DNA of 64,000 bases from Actinomycetospora chiangmaiensis DSM 45062. GTDB taxonomy: Bacteria; Actinomycetota; Actinomycetes; Mycobacteriales; Pseudonocardiaceae. The stretch's first letter is position 1. Every line of letters begins with the position of its first letter. Of the stretch, positions 30,340 to 39,018 are shown in pieces. The position numbers and the translations under genes were made by a program. A model generated the notes under the pieces. That model searched no databases. It had not been told where the DNA came from and was given only the letters and a program-made list of their open reading frames with translations. Location of the stretch: positions 62,292-126,291 of the forward strand of contig NZ_KB903221.1 of the NCBI RefSeq assembly GCF_000379625.1, read 5' to 3'.

Positions 30340-32819
30340 GAGATCGCCAGGTCCGTGCGCAGCGGCCGCCCCTGCATCGCCCGCCACACGGCGGCGGGGG
30401 TCAGCGGCATGTCCGCGTGCCGCACCCCGTAGGGCGAGAGGGCGTCGATCACCGCGTTCACGACGGCGGGTGGCGAGCCCACCGTCGCCGACTCACCGAC
30501 GCCCTTGGCGCCGATCGGATGGTGCGGGGACGGGGTGACGGTCTCCCCCAGCTCCCAGGACGGGCACTCCAGCGCCGTCGGGAGCAGGTAGTCCATGAAG
30601 GAGCCGCCCAGGCAGTTGCCCTCGAGGTCGAACGCGATCGACTGCATGAGCGCCATGCCCACGCCGTCGGCGAGCCCGCCGTGGACCTGCCCCTCCACGA
30701 TCATCGGGTTGATCCGCACCCCACAGTCGTCGACGGCCACGAACCGCCGGACGTGGACCTCGCCCGTCCCCGGGTCGACGTCGACCACGCAGACGTAGGC
30801 GCCGCACGGGTAGGTGAGGTTCGGCGGGTTGTAGACCGTCGTCGCGTCGAGGTGGCCCTCCACCCCCTCGGGGAGCTCGAGGTCGGAGTGCGCGGCCAGC
30901 GCGATCTCGGCGAGCGTCCGCGAGGCGCCCTCGACGCCGCGGACCGCCCAGGAGCCGTGGCGCCACTCCAGGTCCTCGAGCTCCGCCTCCATCATCGCGG
31001 CGGCCACGATCTTCGCCCGCTCGCGCACCTTGCGCGCCACGATCGCGGTGGCCGCACCGGACACCGGCGTCGACCGGGAGCCGTAGGTCCCGAGCCCGAA
31101 CGGGGTCTGGTCGGTATCGCCGTGCACCACCTCGACGTCGTCGGGCGAGATGCCGAGCTCGGCTGCGACCACCTGCGCGAACGTCGTCTCGTGGCCCTGC
31201 CCCTGGCTCTGGCAGCTCACGCGCAGGACCGCCTTGCCGGTGGGATGCACGCGGAGCTCGGCGCCGTCGGCCATCCCGAGCCCGAGGATGTCCATCGTCC
31301 GGCGCGGCCCGGCGCCGACGGCCTCGGTGAAGAAGCTCAGCCCGATCCCTCGCAGCGGTACGTCCTCCCCCGCCGCGTGCCGCCGCCACAGCTCGGCCTG
31401 CTCGCGCCGCAGCTCGTCGTACCCGGCCTTCTCCAGGGCGACCTGCAGGGTGTGCGGGTAGTCCCCCGAGTCGTACTCCCAGCCCGTCGCCGATCGGTAG
31501 GGGAACTGGTCGGGTCGCAGCAGGTTCCGGCGCCGCAGCTCGGCGGGGTCCATGCCGAGGTCGTGCGCGACGACGTCGACCAGCCGCTCGATGAGGTAGA
31601 CCGCCTCGGTGATCCGGAACGAGCACGCGTAGGCGACGCCGCCCGGCGCCTTGTGCGTGTAGACCCCGGTGACCGCGCAGTGGGCCGCCTCGAGGTCGTA
31701 GGAACCCGTGAACACCCCGAAGAACCCGGCCGGGAACGCGGTGGGCTGCGCCGTCGCGTTGAAGGCCCCGTGGTCGGCGAGGACGTGCACCCGGACCGCC
31801 CGGAGCCGGCCGTCCGCGGTCACCGCCACCTCCCCGCGCATGTGGTAGTCGCGGGCGAAGGAGGTGCTCATGAGGTTCTCGGAGCGGTCCTCCATCCACT
31901 TGACCGGCACGCCGGTGACGATCGAGGCGACGATCGCGCACACGTACCCGGGGTAGATGCCGACCTTGTTGCCGAAGCCGCCCCCGATGTCCGGGCTCAC
32001 CACCCGGATCTTGTGCTCGGGCAGACCCGCCACCATCGCGTAGATGGTGCGGTGGGCGTGCGGGGCCTGCGTGGTCGTCCAGAGCGTGAGCTTGCCCGTG
32101 ACCGGATCCATGTCGGCCACCGCGCCGCACGTCTCCAGCGGGGCCGGGTGGACCCGGGGGTAGAGCACGTCCGCGCCGATCACCTGCTGGTCGGGGCGCG
32201 CCGCCGCCTCCGCGAACACCGCGTCGGTCGCGGCGGCGTCGCCGGAGGACCAGTCGAAGACGTGGTTGTCGGTGCGCCCCTCCTGGTCGTCCCGGACCAC
32301 GGGCGCGTCCGGCTCCAGGGCCCGCCGGGCGTCGATCGTCGGGGGCAGCGGCTCGTACTCGACGTCGATGAGGTCGAGGGCGTCGCGGGCGGCGTAGTGG
32401 TCGTCGGCGACGACGAACGCGACCTCCTGGCCCTGGAAGCGCACCTTGTCGGTGGCGAGCACCGCCTGCGTGTCCTGCATCAGCGTCGGCATCCACGCCA
32501 GACCCAGCACGGCCAGCGTCTCCCCCGTGATCACCGCGCGGACCCGGGGGTGGGCCTCCGCGGCGCTCGTGTCGATCGCGACGATCCGGGCGTGGGCGAG
32601 CGGGCTGCGCAGCACCGCGCCGTGCAGCATCCCGGGCAGGACGACGTCGTCGACGTACCGCCCGCGGCCCCGGACGAATCGCGCGTCCTCCTTGCGCTTC
32701 ATCGCCCCGTAGCCCCGCGGGGTCTCGGCGGCGGCCCGGATCCACTCCTCGGGCGGCCGCACGCCCTCCATACGGGTCGAGCTCCGCTGCGCTGCGTCTC
32801 CCTCCAAACCCGCACTCAC
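30336..32819 (-). CDS. coxL: Aerobic carbon-monoxide dehydrogenase large subunit, form I
   Basis: An 827-residue molybdenum-hydroxylase large subunit (811 if the ATG at 32771 is used). GTG 32819 is preferred because it overlaps the coxS stop (GTGA), as at the next junction. The active-site loop reads GVAYACSFRITEAVYLIER: the AYxCSFR signature with Cys399 (383 in the shorter numbering), the residue that carries the Mo-S-Cu centre in form I enzymes. RPDQFPYRSATGWEYDSGDY, the QGQGHETTFAQ cofactor motif and KGVGESATVGSPPAVVNAV (active-site Glu) follow. It oxidises CO to CO2 and passes electrons through CoxS and CoxM. Gene order M-S-L also fits form I. Confidence 0.92.
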   Translation of the reverse strand: MSAGLEGDAAQRSSTRMEGVRPPEEWIRAAAETPRGYGAMKRKEDARFVRGRGRYVDDVVLPGMLHGAVLRSPLAHARIVAIDTSAAEAHPRVRAVITGETLAVLGLAWMPTLMQDTQAVLATDKVRFQGQEVAFVVADDHYAARDALDLIDVEYEPLPPTIDARRALEPDAPVVRDDQEGRTDNHVFDWSSGDAAATDAVFAEAAARPDQQVIGADVLYPRVHPAPLETCGAVADMDPVTGKLTLWTTTQAPHAHRTIYAMVAGLPEHKIRVVSPDIGGGFGNKVGIYPGYVCAIVASIVTGVPVKWMEDRSENLMSTSFARDYHMRGEVAVTADGRLRAVRVHVLADHGAFNATAQPTAFPAGFFGVFTGSYDLEAAHCAVTGVYTHKAPGGVAYACSFRITEAVYLIERLVDVVAHDLGMDPAELRRRNLLRPDQFPYRSATGWEYDSGDYPHTLQVALEKAGYDELRREQAELWRRHAAGEDVPLRGIGLSFFTEAVGAGPRRTMDILGLGMADGAELRVHPTGKAVLRVSCQSQGQGHETTFAQVVAAELGISPDDVEVVHGDTDQTPFGLGTYGSRSTPVSGAATAIVARKVRERAKIVAAAMMEAELEDLEWRHGSWAVRGVEGASRTLAEIALAAHSDLELPEGVEGHLDATTVYNPPNLTYPCGAYVCVVDVDPGTGEVHVRRFVAVDDCGVRINPMIVEGQVHGGLADGVGMALMQSIAFDLEGNCLGGSFMDYLLPTALECPSWELGETVTPSPHHPIGAKGVGESATVGSPPAVVNAVIDALSPYGVRHADMPLTPAAVWRAMQGRPLRTDLAIS

Positions 32820-33334
32820 GACGACACCCCGCTCGCCTCGGTGGACGCGGCCGTCGCGCGGGCGGCCTGTTCCGCCTCGGCCGCCCATCGCACCGAGCGG
32901 ACGATGTTCTCGTAGCCCGTGCACCGGCAGATCTGGCCCGAGATCGCCTCGCGGATCGTCTCCGGGGAGGGGTCGGGGTCCTGGTCGAGCAGCGCCCGCG
33001 ACGTCATCAGCATCCCCGGTGTGCAGAAGCCGCACTGGAGCCCGTGACAGGTCATGAAGCCCTGCTGGACCGGGTCGAGGTCACCCTCGCCCCAGCCGGT
33101 CGCCAGGCCCTCCACGGTGTCGACCCGTGCCCCGTCCGCCATGACCGCGAGCACCGTGCACGACTTGACCGGCACCCCGTCGAGCCGCACCGTGCACGCC
33201 CCGCAGGTCGTCGTGTCGCACCCCCAGTGCGTCCCGGTGAGGCTCAGCTCGTCGCGCAGGAAGTGGGTCAGCAGCAGGCGCGGTTCGACGTCGCGCGTGT
33301 GAGGTCGTCCGTTGACGACGACGGTGATCTCCAC
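32816..33334 (-). CDS. coxS: Carbon-monoxide dehydrogenase small (2Fe-2S) subunit
   Basis: A 172-residue iron-sulfur protein starting at GTG 33334, six bases after the coxM stop. The plant-type 2Fe-2S cluster ligands lie in HWGCDTTTCGACTVRLDG and VKSC (N-terminal domain). The second cluster is bound by CGFCTPGM and CRCTGYENIV in the C-terminal four-helix domain. It relays electrons from the molybdenum centre of CoxL to the FAD in CoxM. The C-terminus carries an alanine-rich tail of about twenty residues beyond the family core. Its stop overlaps the coxL start. Confidence 0.92.
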   Translation of the reverse strand: MEITVVVNGRPHTRDVEPRLLLTHFLRDELSLTGTHWGCDTTTCGACTVRLDGVPVKSCTVLAVMADGARVDTVEGLATGWGEGDLDPVQQGFMTCHGLQCGFCTPGMLMTSRALLDQDPDPSPETIREAISGQICRCTGYENIVRSVRWAAEAEQAARATAASTEASGVSS

Positions 33335-33339
33335 GGTGA

Positions 33340-34212
33340 TCAGGCCTCTCCTCGGGCGCGCGCGGCGGCTCGGGTCAGGGTGCGGGTGACGAGGACCTCG
33401 ACGAGATGGCGCTTGTAGTCGACCGGCCCCCGCTGGTCGGCGACGGGACGCACGTGCTCGGCGGCGAGCGCACCCGCCGTCGTGAAGGAGGCCGGCGTGG
33501 CGGGGGCGCCGCGCAGCGACTCCTCCGCCTCGACCGCCACGAAGTGCGTGGCGCCGACGGCGGCGAGCCCGATCCCGGCGTCGGCGATCCGGTCGCCGTC
33601 CAGCGTGAGCACGGCACCGGCCGCTGCGACGGCCCAGTCCCCGGCCCGGCGCTCGACCTTCGCGTACGCGCTCCCGGTCCGCGGCCGGATGGGGACGAGG
33701 ACGTCGGTGACCAGCTCGTCGTGGGCCACCGCGGTCTCGTACGGACCGCGGTGGAAGTCCCGGACCGCGACGACCCGGTCGCCGTTGGTCCCGGAGATCA
33801 CCACCGAGGCCCGGAGCGCGGAGAAGGCGGCCGAGAGGTCCTCGGAGGGGTCGGCCTGGCACAGCGACCCGCCGACGGTGCCGCGGTTGCGGACGAGGGG
33901 GTCGGCGATCACCCGCTCGGCGTCGACGAGGATCGGCAGGTGCTCGGCGACCACCGGTGAGGCGAGCACGTCGGCGTGGCGGGTCATCGCGCCGAACCGG
34001 ATGTTCGTGCCCTCGATCGCGACCCCGGCCAGCTCGGCGAGCCCACCCAGGTCGACGAGCACGGTCGGCTCGGCCAGCCGGAGCTTCATCATGGGCAGCA
34101 GGCTGTGGCCGCCCGCGATCGGCCGGGCATCGGGGCCGTGGCGGCGGAGCAGGTCGAGCGCATCGCGCACGCTGCTCGCCCGCTCGTAGGCGAAGCTGGC
34201 TGGGACCTGCAT
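33340..34212 (-). CDS. coxM: Carbon-monoxide dehydrogenase medium (FAD) subunit
   Basis: A 290-residue flavoprotein subunit with the two FAD pyrophosphate motifs of the family: AGGHSLLPMMKLRLA at about 34-48 and NRGTVGGSLCQADPSEDLS at about 109-127. The C-terminal CO-dehydrogenase flavoprotein domain includes YAKVERRAGDWAVAAAGAVL. It accepts electrons from CoxS and gives them to the respiratory chain. As first gene of the coxMSL run it lies divergent from a LysR gene, the arrangement I recall for the cut genes and cutR of CO-oxidising Mycobacterium. Confidence 0.92.
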   Translation of the reverse strand: MQVPASFAYERASSVRDALDLLRRHGPDARPIAGGHSLLPMMKLRLAEPTVLVDLGGLAELAGVAIEGTNIRFGAMTRHADVLASPVVAEHLPILVDAERVIADPLVRNRGTVGGSLCQADPSEDLSAAFSALRASVVISGTNGDRVVAVRDFHRGPYETAVAHDELVTDVLVPIRPRTGSAYAKVERRAGDWAVAAAGAVLTLDGDRIADAGIGLAAVGATHFVAVEAEESLRGAPATPASFTTAGALAAEHVRPVADQRGPVDYKRHLVEVLVTRTLTRAAARARGEA

Positions 34213-34335
34213 CCGTCCTCCCCGGGCTCGGTGTCTGGGGAACGCAGGGTGCGACGGGGCGCGGACGCGGGCCAGAGGTCCTGAAGGTTTCGCTCAACTC
34301 GGCCCTGACCGGCGGGGCGCCGTCGGCCGGACGCT
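34213..34335. promoter_or_regulatory. Divergent control region between coxM and the LysR gene
   Basis: The 123-base gap must hold both promoters and the LysR binding site. I see no strong inverted repeat; a weakly AT-richer patch (GAAGGTTTCGCTCAAC) lies near 34280-34296. No clear -10 hexamers. Confidence 0.3.
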
Positions 34336-35280
34336 GTGACCGTGACGCTGACCCAGTTCCGGACGTTCGTCACGGTGGCCCGGCTCGGGTCCGTCCACGC
34401 CGCGGCGGTGGCGCTCGGGGTCTCGGACTCGGCCGTGTCGCAGACCCTCCGGGTCCTGCGGGAGCACTTCGGCGACCCGCTGCTCGCCCGCGTCGACGGC
34501 GCGATGGAGCTCACCGCCGGCGGCGCCCGGCTCTTCGACGTGGCGAGCACCATGGTCGCGCTCGGAGCCGAGGCGGAGGCCGCGGTGCGACGGGCGGCGG
34601 GTGCGCCCGAGACCCTGCGGGTGGTGACGACGGCGGACCTGGCCGAGGCCGTCGTCGTCCCGCTGCTCGAGGCGTTCCGCAGCCGCCGCGGCTCCGCGTT
34701 CGAGACCGACGTCCGCGTCGCCCGCGCGGCCGACCTCGCCCCCCTCGTCCGAGACCGACTCGTCGACGCGGCCTTCTGCCCCGTGACCGACGGCGACCGC
34801 CACGGCCTGCGTGACGAGCCGCTGCTGCGCACCCGCGAGGTGGTGGTCGCCGCGCCCGCCCTGCGCGTGCCCGGCCGCCCGTCGACCTGGACCTGGCACG
34901 TCGACCCCTCCGCCACCGACGGGGGGTCCACCACGCACGCGGTGCTACGCCGGCTCGGCGTGCCCACCACCCGGGTCCGGGTGCACCCGCACCGCGCCGC
35001 CGCGTGGGAGGCGGCCGTGACGGGCGCCGGGGTGTCGATCGGGACCGCGCACCTCGTGCTCGGGCAGATCCGCCGCGGCGACCTGCGCGAGGTCCCCACC
35101 GCCGCCACACCCCTGTGCGGCGCCTGGTCGCTCACCGTGCCCCGCCGGCCGTCGGGTGCCGCGAGCCACCTGCTGCGCTATCTCGGCTCCGCCGACGCGC
35201 TCACCGTGATGCGCTCACCCGGCACCGGCGTGCGGTCCTCCCGCTACCGCCCACCGGTGCACGTCGGCATCTGGTCCTGA
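34336..35280 (+). CDS. LysR-type regulator, probably of the CO dehydrogenase genes
   Basis: A 314-residue LysR-family protein. The helix-turn-helix lies at residues 1-60 (LTQFRTFVTVARLGSVHAAAVALGVSDSAVSQTLR), followed by an effector domain with weak similarity to the periplasmic-binding-protein fold. It is transcribed away from coxM, the usual position of an autoregulated LysR activator. The Mycobacterium CutR precedent supports a role in CO-dependent induction. GTG 34336 is used; the GTG at 34342 is equally possible. Its last 66 bases overlap the convergent IclR-like gene, and the final twenty residues look like a read-through tail. Confidence 0.85.
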   Translation: MTVTLTQFRTFVTVARLGSVHAAAVALGVSDSAVSQTLRVLREHFGDPLLARVDGAMELTAGGARLFDVASTMVALGAEAEAAVRRAAGAPETLRVVTTADLAEAVVVPLLEAFRSRRGSAFETDVRVARAADLAPLVRDRLVDAAFCPVTDGDRHGLRDEPLLRTREVVVAAPALRVPGRPSTWTWHVDPSATDGGSTTHAVLRRLGVPTTRVRVHPHRAAAWEAAVTGAGVSIGTAHLVLGQIRRGDLREVPTAATPLCGAWSLTVPRRPSGAASHLLRYLGSADALTVMRSPGTGVRSSRYRPPVHVGIWS

Positions 35281-35817
35281 CACCGCGGTGGTCAACGCGT
35301 CCAGCACGCGGTCGTGCTCCTCGCGCCAGAGCCGCGGCGGAGCGACGATCCCTACGGCGGTGCCTGGCGCCCGCGCCCCGAGCCCCACCACCACTCGGGC
35401 GCCGTGCTCGTGGACGAGGAGCCGGCCCGGCGTCAGGACCGCCGTCCGCGCGGCCAGCCCGCAGTCCGCGGCGTCGCACGGGAAGCGGGCCAGTCCCTGG
35501 TGGGACCGTGCCGCGAGGACCTCCACCCCGCCGTCGGTGCCCCGCCACGCAACCGCACTCCGGCGGGTCAGCCGGTGCAGGTCGGCCACGACCGCCGCGT
35601 ACGGGTTCCCGACGACGGGCGTGGTCGGTCGCCACCGACCCCGCGCCCCGCGCACGGCGAAACCCTCGGCCTGGAGGCTGTTCAGCAGGTACCGGGCCGT
35701 GGCAGCACTGCGTCCGAGCGCCGCCCCGAGCTCGGCCGCGCTGATCCCGTCGTCGTGCTCCTGCACCAGCCGCAGGGCCTGGAGCACGGCCGAGGCGGTG
35801 GCGAGCCGGCGCGTCAT
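35215..35817 (-). CDS. IclR-like helix-turn-helix regulator
   Basis: A 200-residue protein from ATG 35817. Residues 1-65 form an IclR-type winged helix (ATASAVLQALRLVQEHDDGISAAELGAALGRSAATARYLLNSLQAEGFAV). The rest is a shortened ligand-binding-like domain (DLHRLTRRSAVAWRGTDGGVEVL). It is divergent from the ThuA-isomerase-SDR operon, with the inverted repeat GTCGTCA-n6-TGACGAC in between, so it probably regulates that operon. The 3' end overlaps the LysR gene by 66 bases. One TTCCCGACGACGGG motif lies at 35606. Confidence 0.78.
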   Translation of the reverse strand: MTRRLATASAVLQALRLVQEHDDGISAAELGAALGRSAATARYLLNSLQAEGFAVRGARGRWRPTTPVVGNPYAAVVADLHRLTRRSAVAWRGTDGGVEVLAARSHQGLARFPCDAADCGLAARTAVLTPGRLLVHEHGARVVVGLGARAPGTAVGIVAPPRLWREEHDRVLDALTTAVSGPDADVHRWAVAGGPHAGAG

Positions 35818-35893
35818 GATCGCGACAGCGTGGTCGGGTGATCGCCGTGGCCCCAGGGTCGAAGGACCCGATCCCACGGGTCGATGCTCCCCC

Positions 35894-35917
35894 TATAGTC
35901 GTCATGGTCCTGACGAC
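35894..35917 (+). promoter_or_regulatory. Promoter and operator of the ThuA operon
   Basis: TATAGT at 35894-35899 is a strong -10. It overlaps the inverted repeat GTCGTCA-tggtcc-TGACGAC (35898-35917), which would cover the transcription start. GGGAG precedes the ATG at 35929. The divergent IclR-like protein is the likely binder. Confidence 0.55.
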
Positions 35918-35928
35918 GGGAGTGGGTC

Positions 35929-36618
35929 ATGCACGCGGTGGTGCTCTCCGGTGGGTTGACGCACGACTTCCCCGCGACCACCTCCTGCCTCCTCGCGGAG
36001 CTCGACTCCGTCGGTCTGAACGCCGACGTGCACACCGACGTGGACGCAGCCCTGGGGGCGCTGCCGGGCGCCGCGCTCCTCGTCGTGAACGCACTGCGGT
36101 GGACGATGACCGGCCCGGAGGTCCCCGAGCGGTACCGCGCGCAGGCGGACGCCCAGGGGGCGAGCCCGTCGTCGGAGGCCCGCGCCGCGTTCGACGCCCA
36201 CCTCGCCGCCGGGGGCGGTGTGCTCGCGATGCACACCGCCCCGATCTGCTTCGACGACTGGCCGGCCTGGGCCGACGCGCTCGGCGCCCGCTGGGTCTGG
36301 GGCCGCTCGCAACATCCGCCCCTCGGACCGCCCGTCGACGTCGAGGTGTGCGGGGAGCACGAGATCGTCACCGGCATCGGACGCTTCACGATCGTCGACG
36401 AGGTGTACGGCGACCTCGAGTTCCGCCGGTCCGTCACCCCGCTGCTGCAGGCTCCCCAGCCCGACGACGACGGCCGCGTCATGCCGCTGCTCTGGGCCAG
36501 GGAGCACGGTGCGGCCCGGGTGGTCTACGACGCGCTCGGGCACCACGCGCCCTCGTACGAGGTGCCGGAGCACGCCGCGATCGTGCGGCGCGCGATCGCC
36601 TGGACGAGCCGTGCATGA
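35929..36618 (+). CDS. ThuA-like domain protein
   Basis: A 229-residue protein of the ThuA/glutamine-amidotransferase-like fold: VVLSGGLTHDFPATTSCL at the N-terminus, GGGVLAMHTAPICFDDWPAWADALG around 92-116, and VTPLLQAPQPDDDGRVMPLLWAREHGAARVVYDALGHHAPSYE at the C-terminus, where family members read VxY...GH. ThuA proteins are linked to disaccharide or inositol-type sugar catabolism and to oxidised sugar intermediates. It overlaps the following isomerase-like gene by eight bases, which supports a sugar-related pathway. Confidence 0.85.
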   Translation: MHAVVLSGGLTHDFPATTSCLLAELDSVGLNADVHTDVDAALGALPGAALLVVNALRWTMTGPEVPERYRAQADAQGASPSSEARAAFDAHLAAGGGVLAMHTAPICFDDWPAWADALGARWVWGRSQHPPLGPPVDVEVCGEHEIVTGIGRFTIVDEVYGDLEFRRSVTPLLQAPQPDDDGRVMPLLWAREHGAARVVYDALGHHAPSYEVPEHAAIVRRAIAWTSRA

Positions 36619-37360
36619 CCTGTCGCTGAGCGCCGGGAGCGTGCTCGACCTGGCGCCGCCCGAGGTCGTGACCTGTGCGGCGGAGGCGCACTACGGGCTG
36701 GCCGGGGTCCGTCTGGCCGACCCGCGGCGCGAGGCACGCGCCGTCGGGAAGGCCCTCGCGGCGACGGGGCTCGGCCTGCTCGACGTCGAGGTCGTCCGCC
36801 TCGGCGCGGGCCCGCTCACCGACCACCACCGGGCGCTCGTGGACGTCGCGGCCGAGCTCGGCGCGCGCTTCCTGCTCAGCGTCGCCGACCACGACGACAA
36901 GGCGCGCGCGGTGGACCAGGTCGCCGAGCTCGTGGGCCTGCTGCACGGCTCGGGCACGGCGGTCGCCCTCGAGTCCATGGCGTTCACGGGGCTGCGACGA
37001 CGGGCGGACGCCGAGCGGGTGGCCCGCGCGGCGGGCGCGCAGGTGCTCCTCGACCCGCTCCACCTGTGCCGCGCCGGGGACGACCTCGGCGCTCCGGTGG
37101 ACCCGGCCGTGGTCGGGTACGCGCAGCTGACCGACGCGCGCGGCCTGTCGCCGGGACGGGATCTCGCGCTGGAGGCGCGGCACGACCGCGTCCCGCCGGG
37201 GCACGGTGACCTCGACCTGGCGCGCTTCGTCGCCGCGCTCCCCGCGGCGCTGCCGCTCGCGGTCGAGGTCCAGTCGGATGCCCTGCTGTCCGTCGCGCCG
37301 CGCGAGCGGGCGGTCACGCTGCAGACGGCCGCGCAGGCGGTCCTGACCGGGAGGAGCTGA
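36611..37360 (+). CDS. Sugar phosphate isomerase/epimerase-like TIM-barrel protein
   Basis: A 249-residue protein starting at GTG 36611 within the end of the ThuA gene. It follows the xylose-isomerase-like (AP endonuclease family 2) pattern: YGLAGVRLADPRRE, VALESMAFTGLRRRADAERV, VLLDPLHLCRAGDDL with a metal-type histidine and Asp, and PGHGDLDLARFVAAL, where GxGxxD is typical of this family. It would interconvert keto and aldo sugars or acids, or act as an epimerase. Context with ThuA and SDR suggests a sugar or polyol pathway. Confidence 0.82.
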   Translation: MHDLSLSAGSVLDLAPPEVVTCAAEAHYGLAGVRLADPRREARAVGKALAATGLGLLDVEVVRLGAGPLTDHHRALVDVAAELGARFLLSVADHDDKARAVDQVAELVGLLHGSGTAVALESMAFTGLRRRADAERVARAAGAQVLLDPLHLCRAGDDLGAPVDPAVVGYAQLTDARGLSPGRDLALEARHDRVPPGHGDLDLARFVAALPAALPLAVEVQSDALLSVAPRERAVTLQTAAQAVLTGRS

Positions 37361-37362
37361 GG

Positions 37363-38121
37363 GTGGCACGTCCGATCCAGGGGATGTCCGTGCTGGTCAC
37401 GGGCGGGGGCTCGGGCATCGGCGAGGGCGTGGTGGAGCGCCTGACGGCGCTCGGGGCCCGCGTGACCCTCACCGGCCGTCGCCGGGAACGCGTCGAGGCC
37501 GTGGCGGCGCGGACCGGCGCGCACGGCGTCGTCGGGGACGTGACCGTCGAGGCCGACCGGCAGGCCGTGGTGACGGCCGCGCGGCAGCACGGCGACGGGA
37601 TCGGCGCGGTGGTGCACGCCGCCGGCAACATGTACCGCGGGCCGCTGGCGGAGCTCACCGCGGAGGGCCTGCACGACGTGTTCGCCTCGAACACCATCGC
37701 CCCGATGCTGCTCACCGGGCTCGCCCTGCCCGATCTGGTCGCGGCTCGGGGGGCCGTCGTGTTCTTCGGGTCGGTCCACACCCAGCGGGCCTTCCCCGGC
37801 GCCTCGCCCTACGCGGCGACCAAGGGCGCGCTGGAGACGCTCACGGGCGTGCTCGCCGCCGAGCTCGGCCCGCAGGGCGTGCGCGTCAGCTGCGTGCGCC
37901 CCGGCGGGGTGCTCACCGAGATCAACCAGCGCGCCGGACTCTTCGACGACGCGACGGCCGCCGAGCGGATGGAGTCGCTCGGCCCGGCGCACGCGCTCGG
38001 CCGCCCCGGCACCGTGGTGGAGGTCGCCGAGGCCGTCGAGTACCTCCTCACCGCGGAGTGGGTCACCGGCAACGTGCTCACCGTGGACGGCGGGCTCGGG
38101 CTCGGGGTGACGCAGGCCTGA
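37363..38121 (+). CDS. Short-chain dehydrogenase/reductase
   Basis: A 252-residue classical SDR starting at GTG 37363, two bases after the isomerase stop codon. TGGGSGIGEG is the cofactor-binding motif (about 13-22), VVHAAGNMYRG replaces the NNAG strand, VVFFGSVHTQ provides the catalytic serine and YAATK the catalytic tyrosine and lysine. VTGNVLTVDGGLGLG is the usual C-terminal signature. It is the third gene of the ThuA operon and likely oxidises a hydroxylated intermediate with NAD(P). Confidence 0.9.
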   Translation: MARPIQGMSVLVTGGGSGIGEGVVERLTALGARVTLTGRRRERVEAVAARTGAHGVVGDVTVEADRQAVVTAARQHGDGIGAVVHAAGNMYRGPLAELTAEGLHDVFASNTIAPMLLTGLALPDLVAARGAVVFFGSVHTQRAFPGASPYAATKGALETLTGVLAAELGPQGVRVSCVRPGGVLTEINQRAGLFDDATAAERMESLGPAHALGRPGTVVEVAEAVEYLLTAEWVTGNVLTVDGGLGLGVTQA

Positions 38122-38124
38122 GTG

Positions 38125-39006
38125 CTACCGGCGGCGTCGTCGGGCGGGGCGCGCCGACCCGAGCCGCAGCAGCGCGGCCGGGATGCCGTGGTCGTCGCGC
38201 AGTCGGCGCAGGGCGGGCTCGTTCTCCCAGAAGTGGTCGAAGTCGTCGGGCGCGAGCTTGTCCGCGATCAGGTGCATCGCGATGTCGTGGCGGACGTACT
38301 CGACGGCCACGAGCACGACGGCCGGGTCGTCGGTGAACACGCCCCAGGCGTCGTCGCCGACCACGCCACCGATCACGGCCTGCTCCCGGTCCGCGGCCAC
38401 CACCAGCAGGCGGCACCCGAGGTTCTCCAGCACGACCTCGGGGCTCGAGTAGCGGTGCGTCGTCGTGCGTCCGACGGGCTCGTCGTCGTCGCCGAAACTC
38501 ACCACGGACACGTCGACACCCTCGGCCTCCGCCCGCCGGGCCGACGGCTTGAGCGGGGCGATCTCGCTCGGCCAGCCGGAGAGGAACAGGTCGTCGCGGG
38601 CCGCGGCGACGACGTCCTCGGCGCGGTCGAGCAGCGACTCGCGGTCGGTGAGGTTGTGGACGATGCGCACCTGCGTCGGCGCGGCGATCTGCGGGAGCGC
38701 GTCGGAGAGGGCGTCCATCGAGGCGTCGAACTCGCGGCGCATCCGGTCGAGCAGGGCCGTCGGCGGCAGCGACAGGTAGCCGACGCCGGCCTCCCCCGCC
38801 CGCACCTCGTACGCCGCGCCGCGGGCCACCAGCTTGCCCAGCGTCTCGTACACCGTGCTGCGCGGGACGCCCGAGCGCTTCGCCACCTCGTAGCCGTTCA
38901 ACGGCGTCCCGGCGGCGACCAGCGCGACGTAGGCCTTCGCCTCGTACCCCGACATCCCGAGGCGGCCGAGTTCGTCGATGACGCTCTGCTGCGACATGGC
39001 GCCCAT
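38125..39006 (-). CDS. TrmB-family transcriptional regulator
   Basis: A 293-residue TrmB-type protein: N-terminal winged helix at about 10-75 (LGMSGYEAKAYVALVAAGTPLNGYEVAKRSGVPRSTVYETLGKLVARG), a short coiled segment, and a C-terminal sugar-binding-like/phospholipase D-like domain with ARDDLFLSGWPSEI. TrmB proteins respond to sugars or other small molecules. It is the second gene after an SDR on the minus strand (12 bases apart) and converges with the ThuA operon three bases apart. Regulation of the flanking SDR and amidohydrolase genes is plausible, not shown. The C-terminus is arginine-rich. Confidence 0.88.
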   Translation of the reverse strand: MGAMSQQSVIDELGRLGMSGYEAKAYVALVAAGTPLNGYEVAKRSGVPRSTVYETLGKLVARGAAYEVRAGEAGVGYLSLPPTALLDRMRREFDASMDALSDALPQIAAPTQVRIVHNLTDRESLLDRAEDVVAAARDDLFLSGWPSEIAPLKPSARRAEAEGVDVSVVSFGDDDEPVGRTTTHRYSSPEVVLENLGCRLLVVAADREQAVIGGVVGDDAWGVFTDDPAVVLVAVEYVRHDIAMHLIADKLAPDDFDHFWENEPALRRLRDDHGIPAALLRLGSARPARRRRR

Positions 39007-39018
39007 CGTCCCAGGTCG

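Noticed and set aside
34213-34335. A LysR binding site with T-N11-A palindrome in the cox control region
   Set aside because: Several weak T-N11-A matches exist, none with clear dyad symmetry, so no site is assigned.
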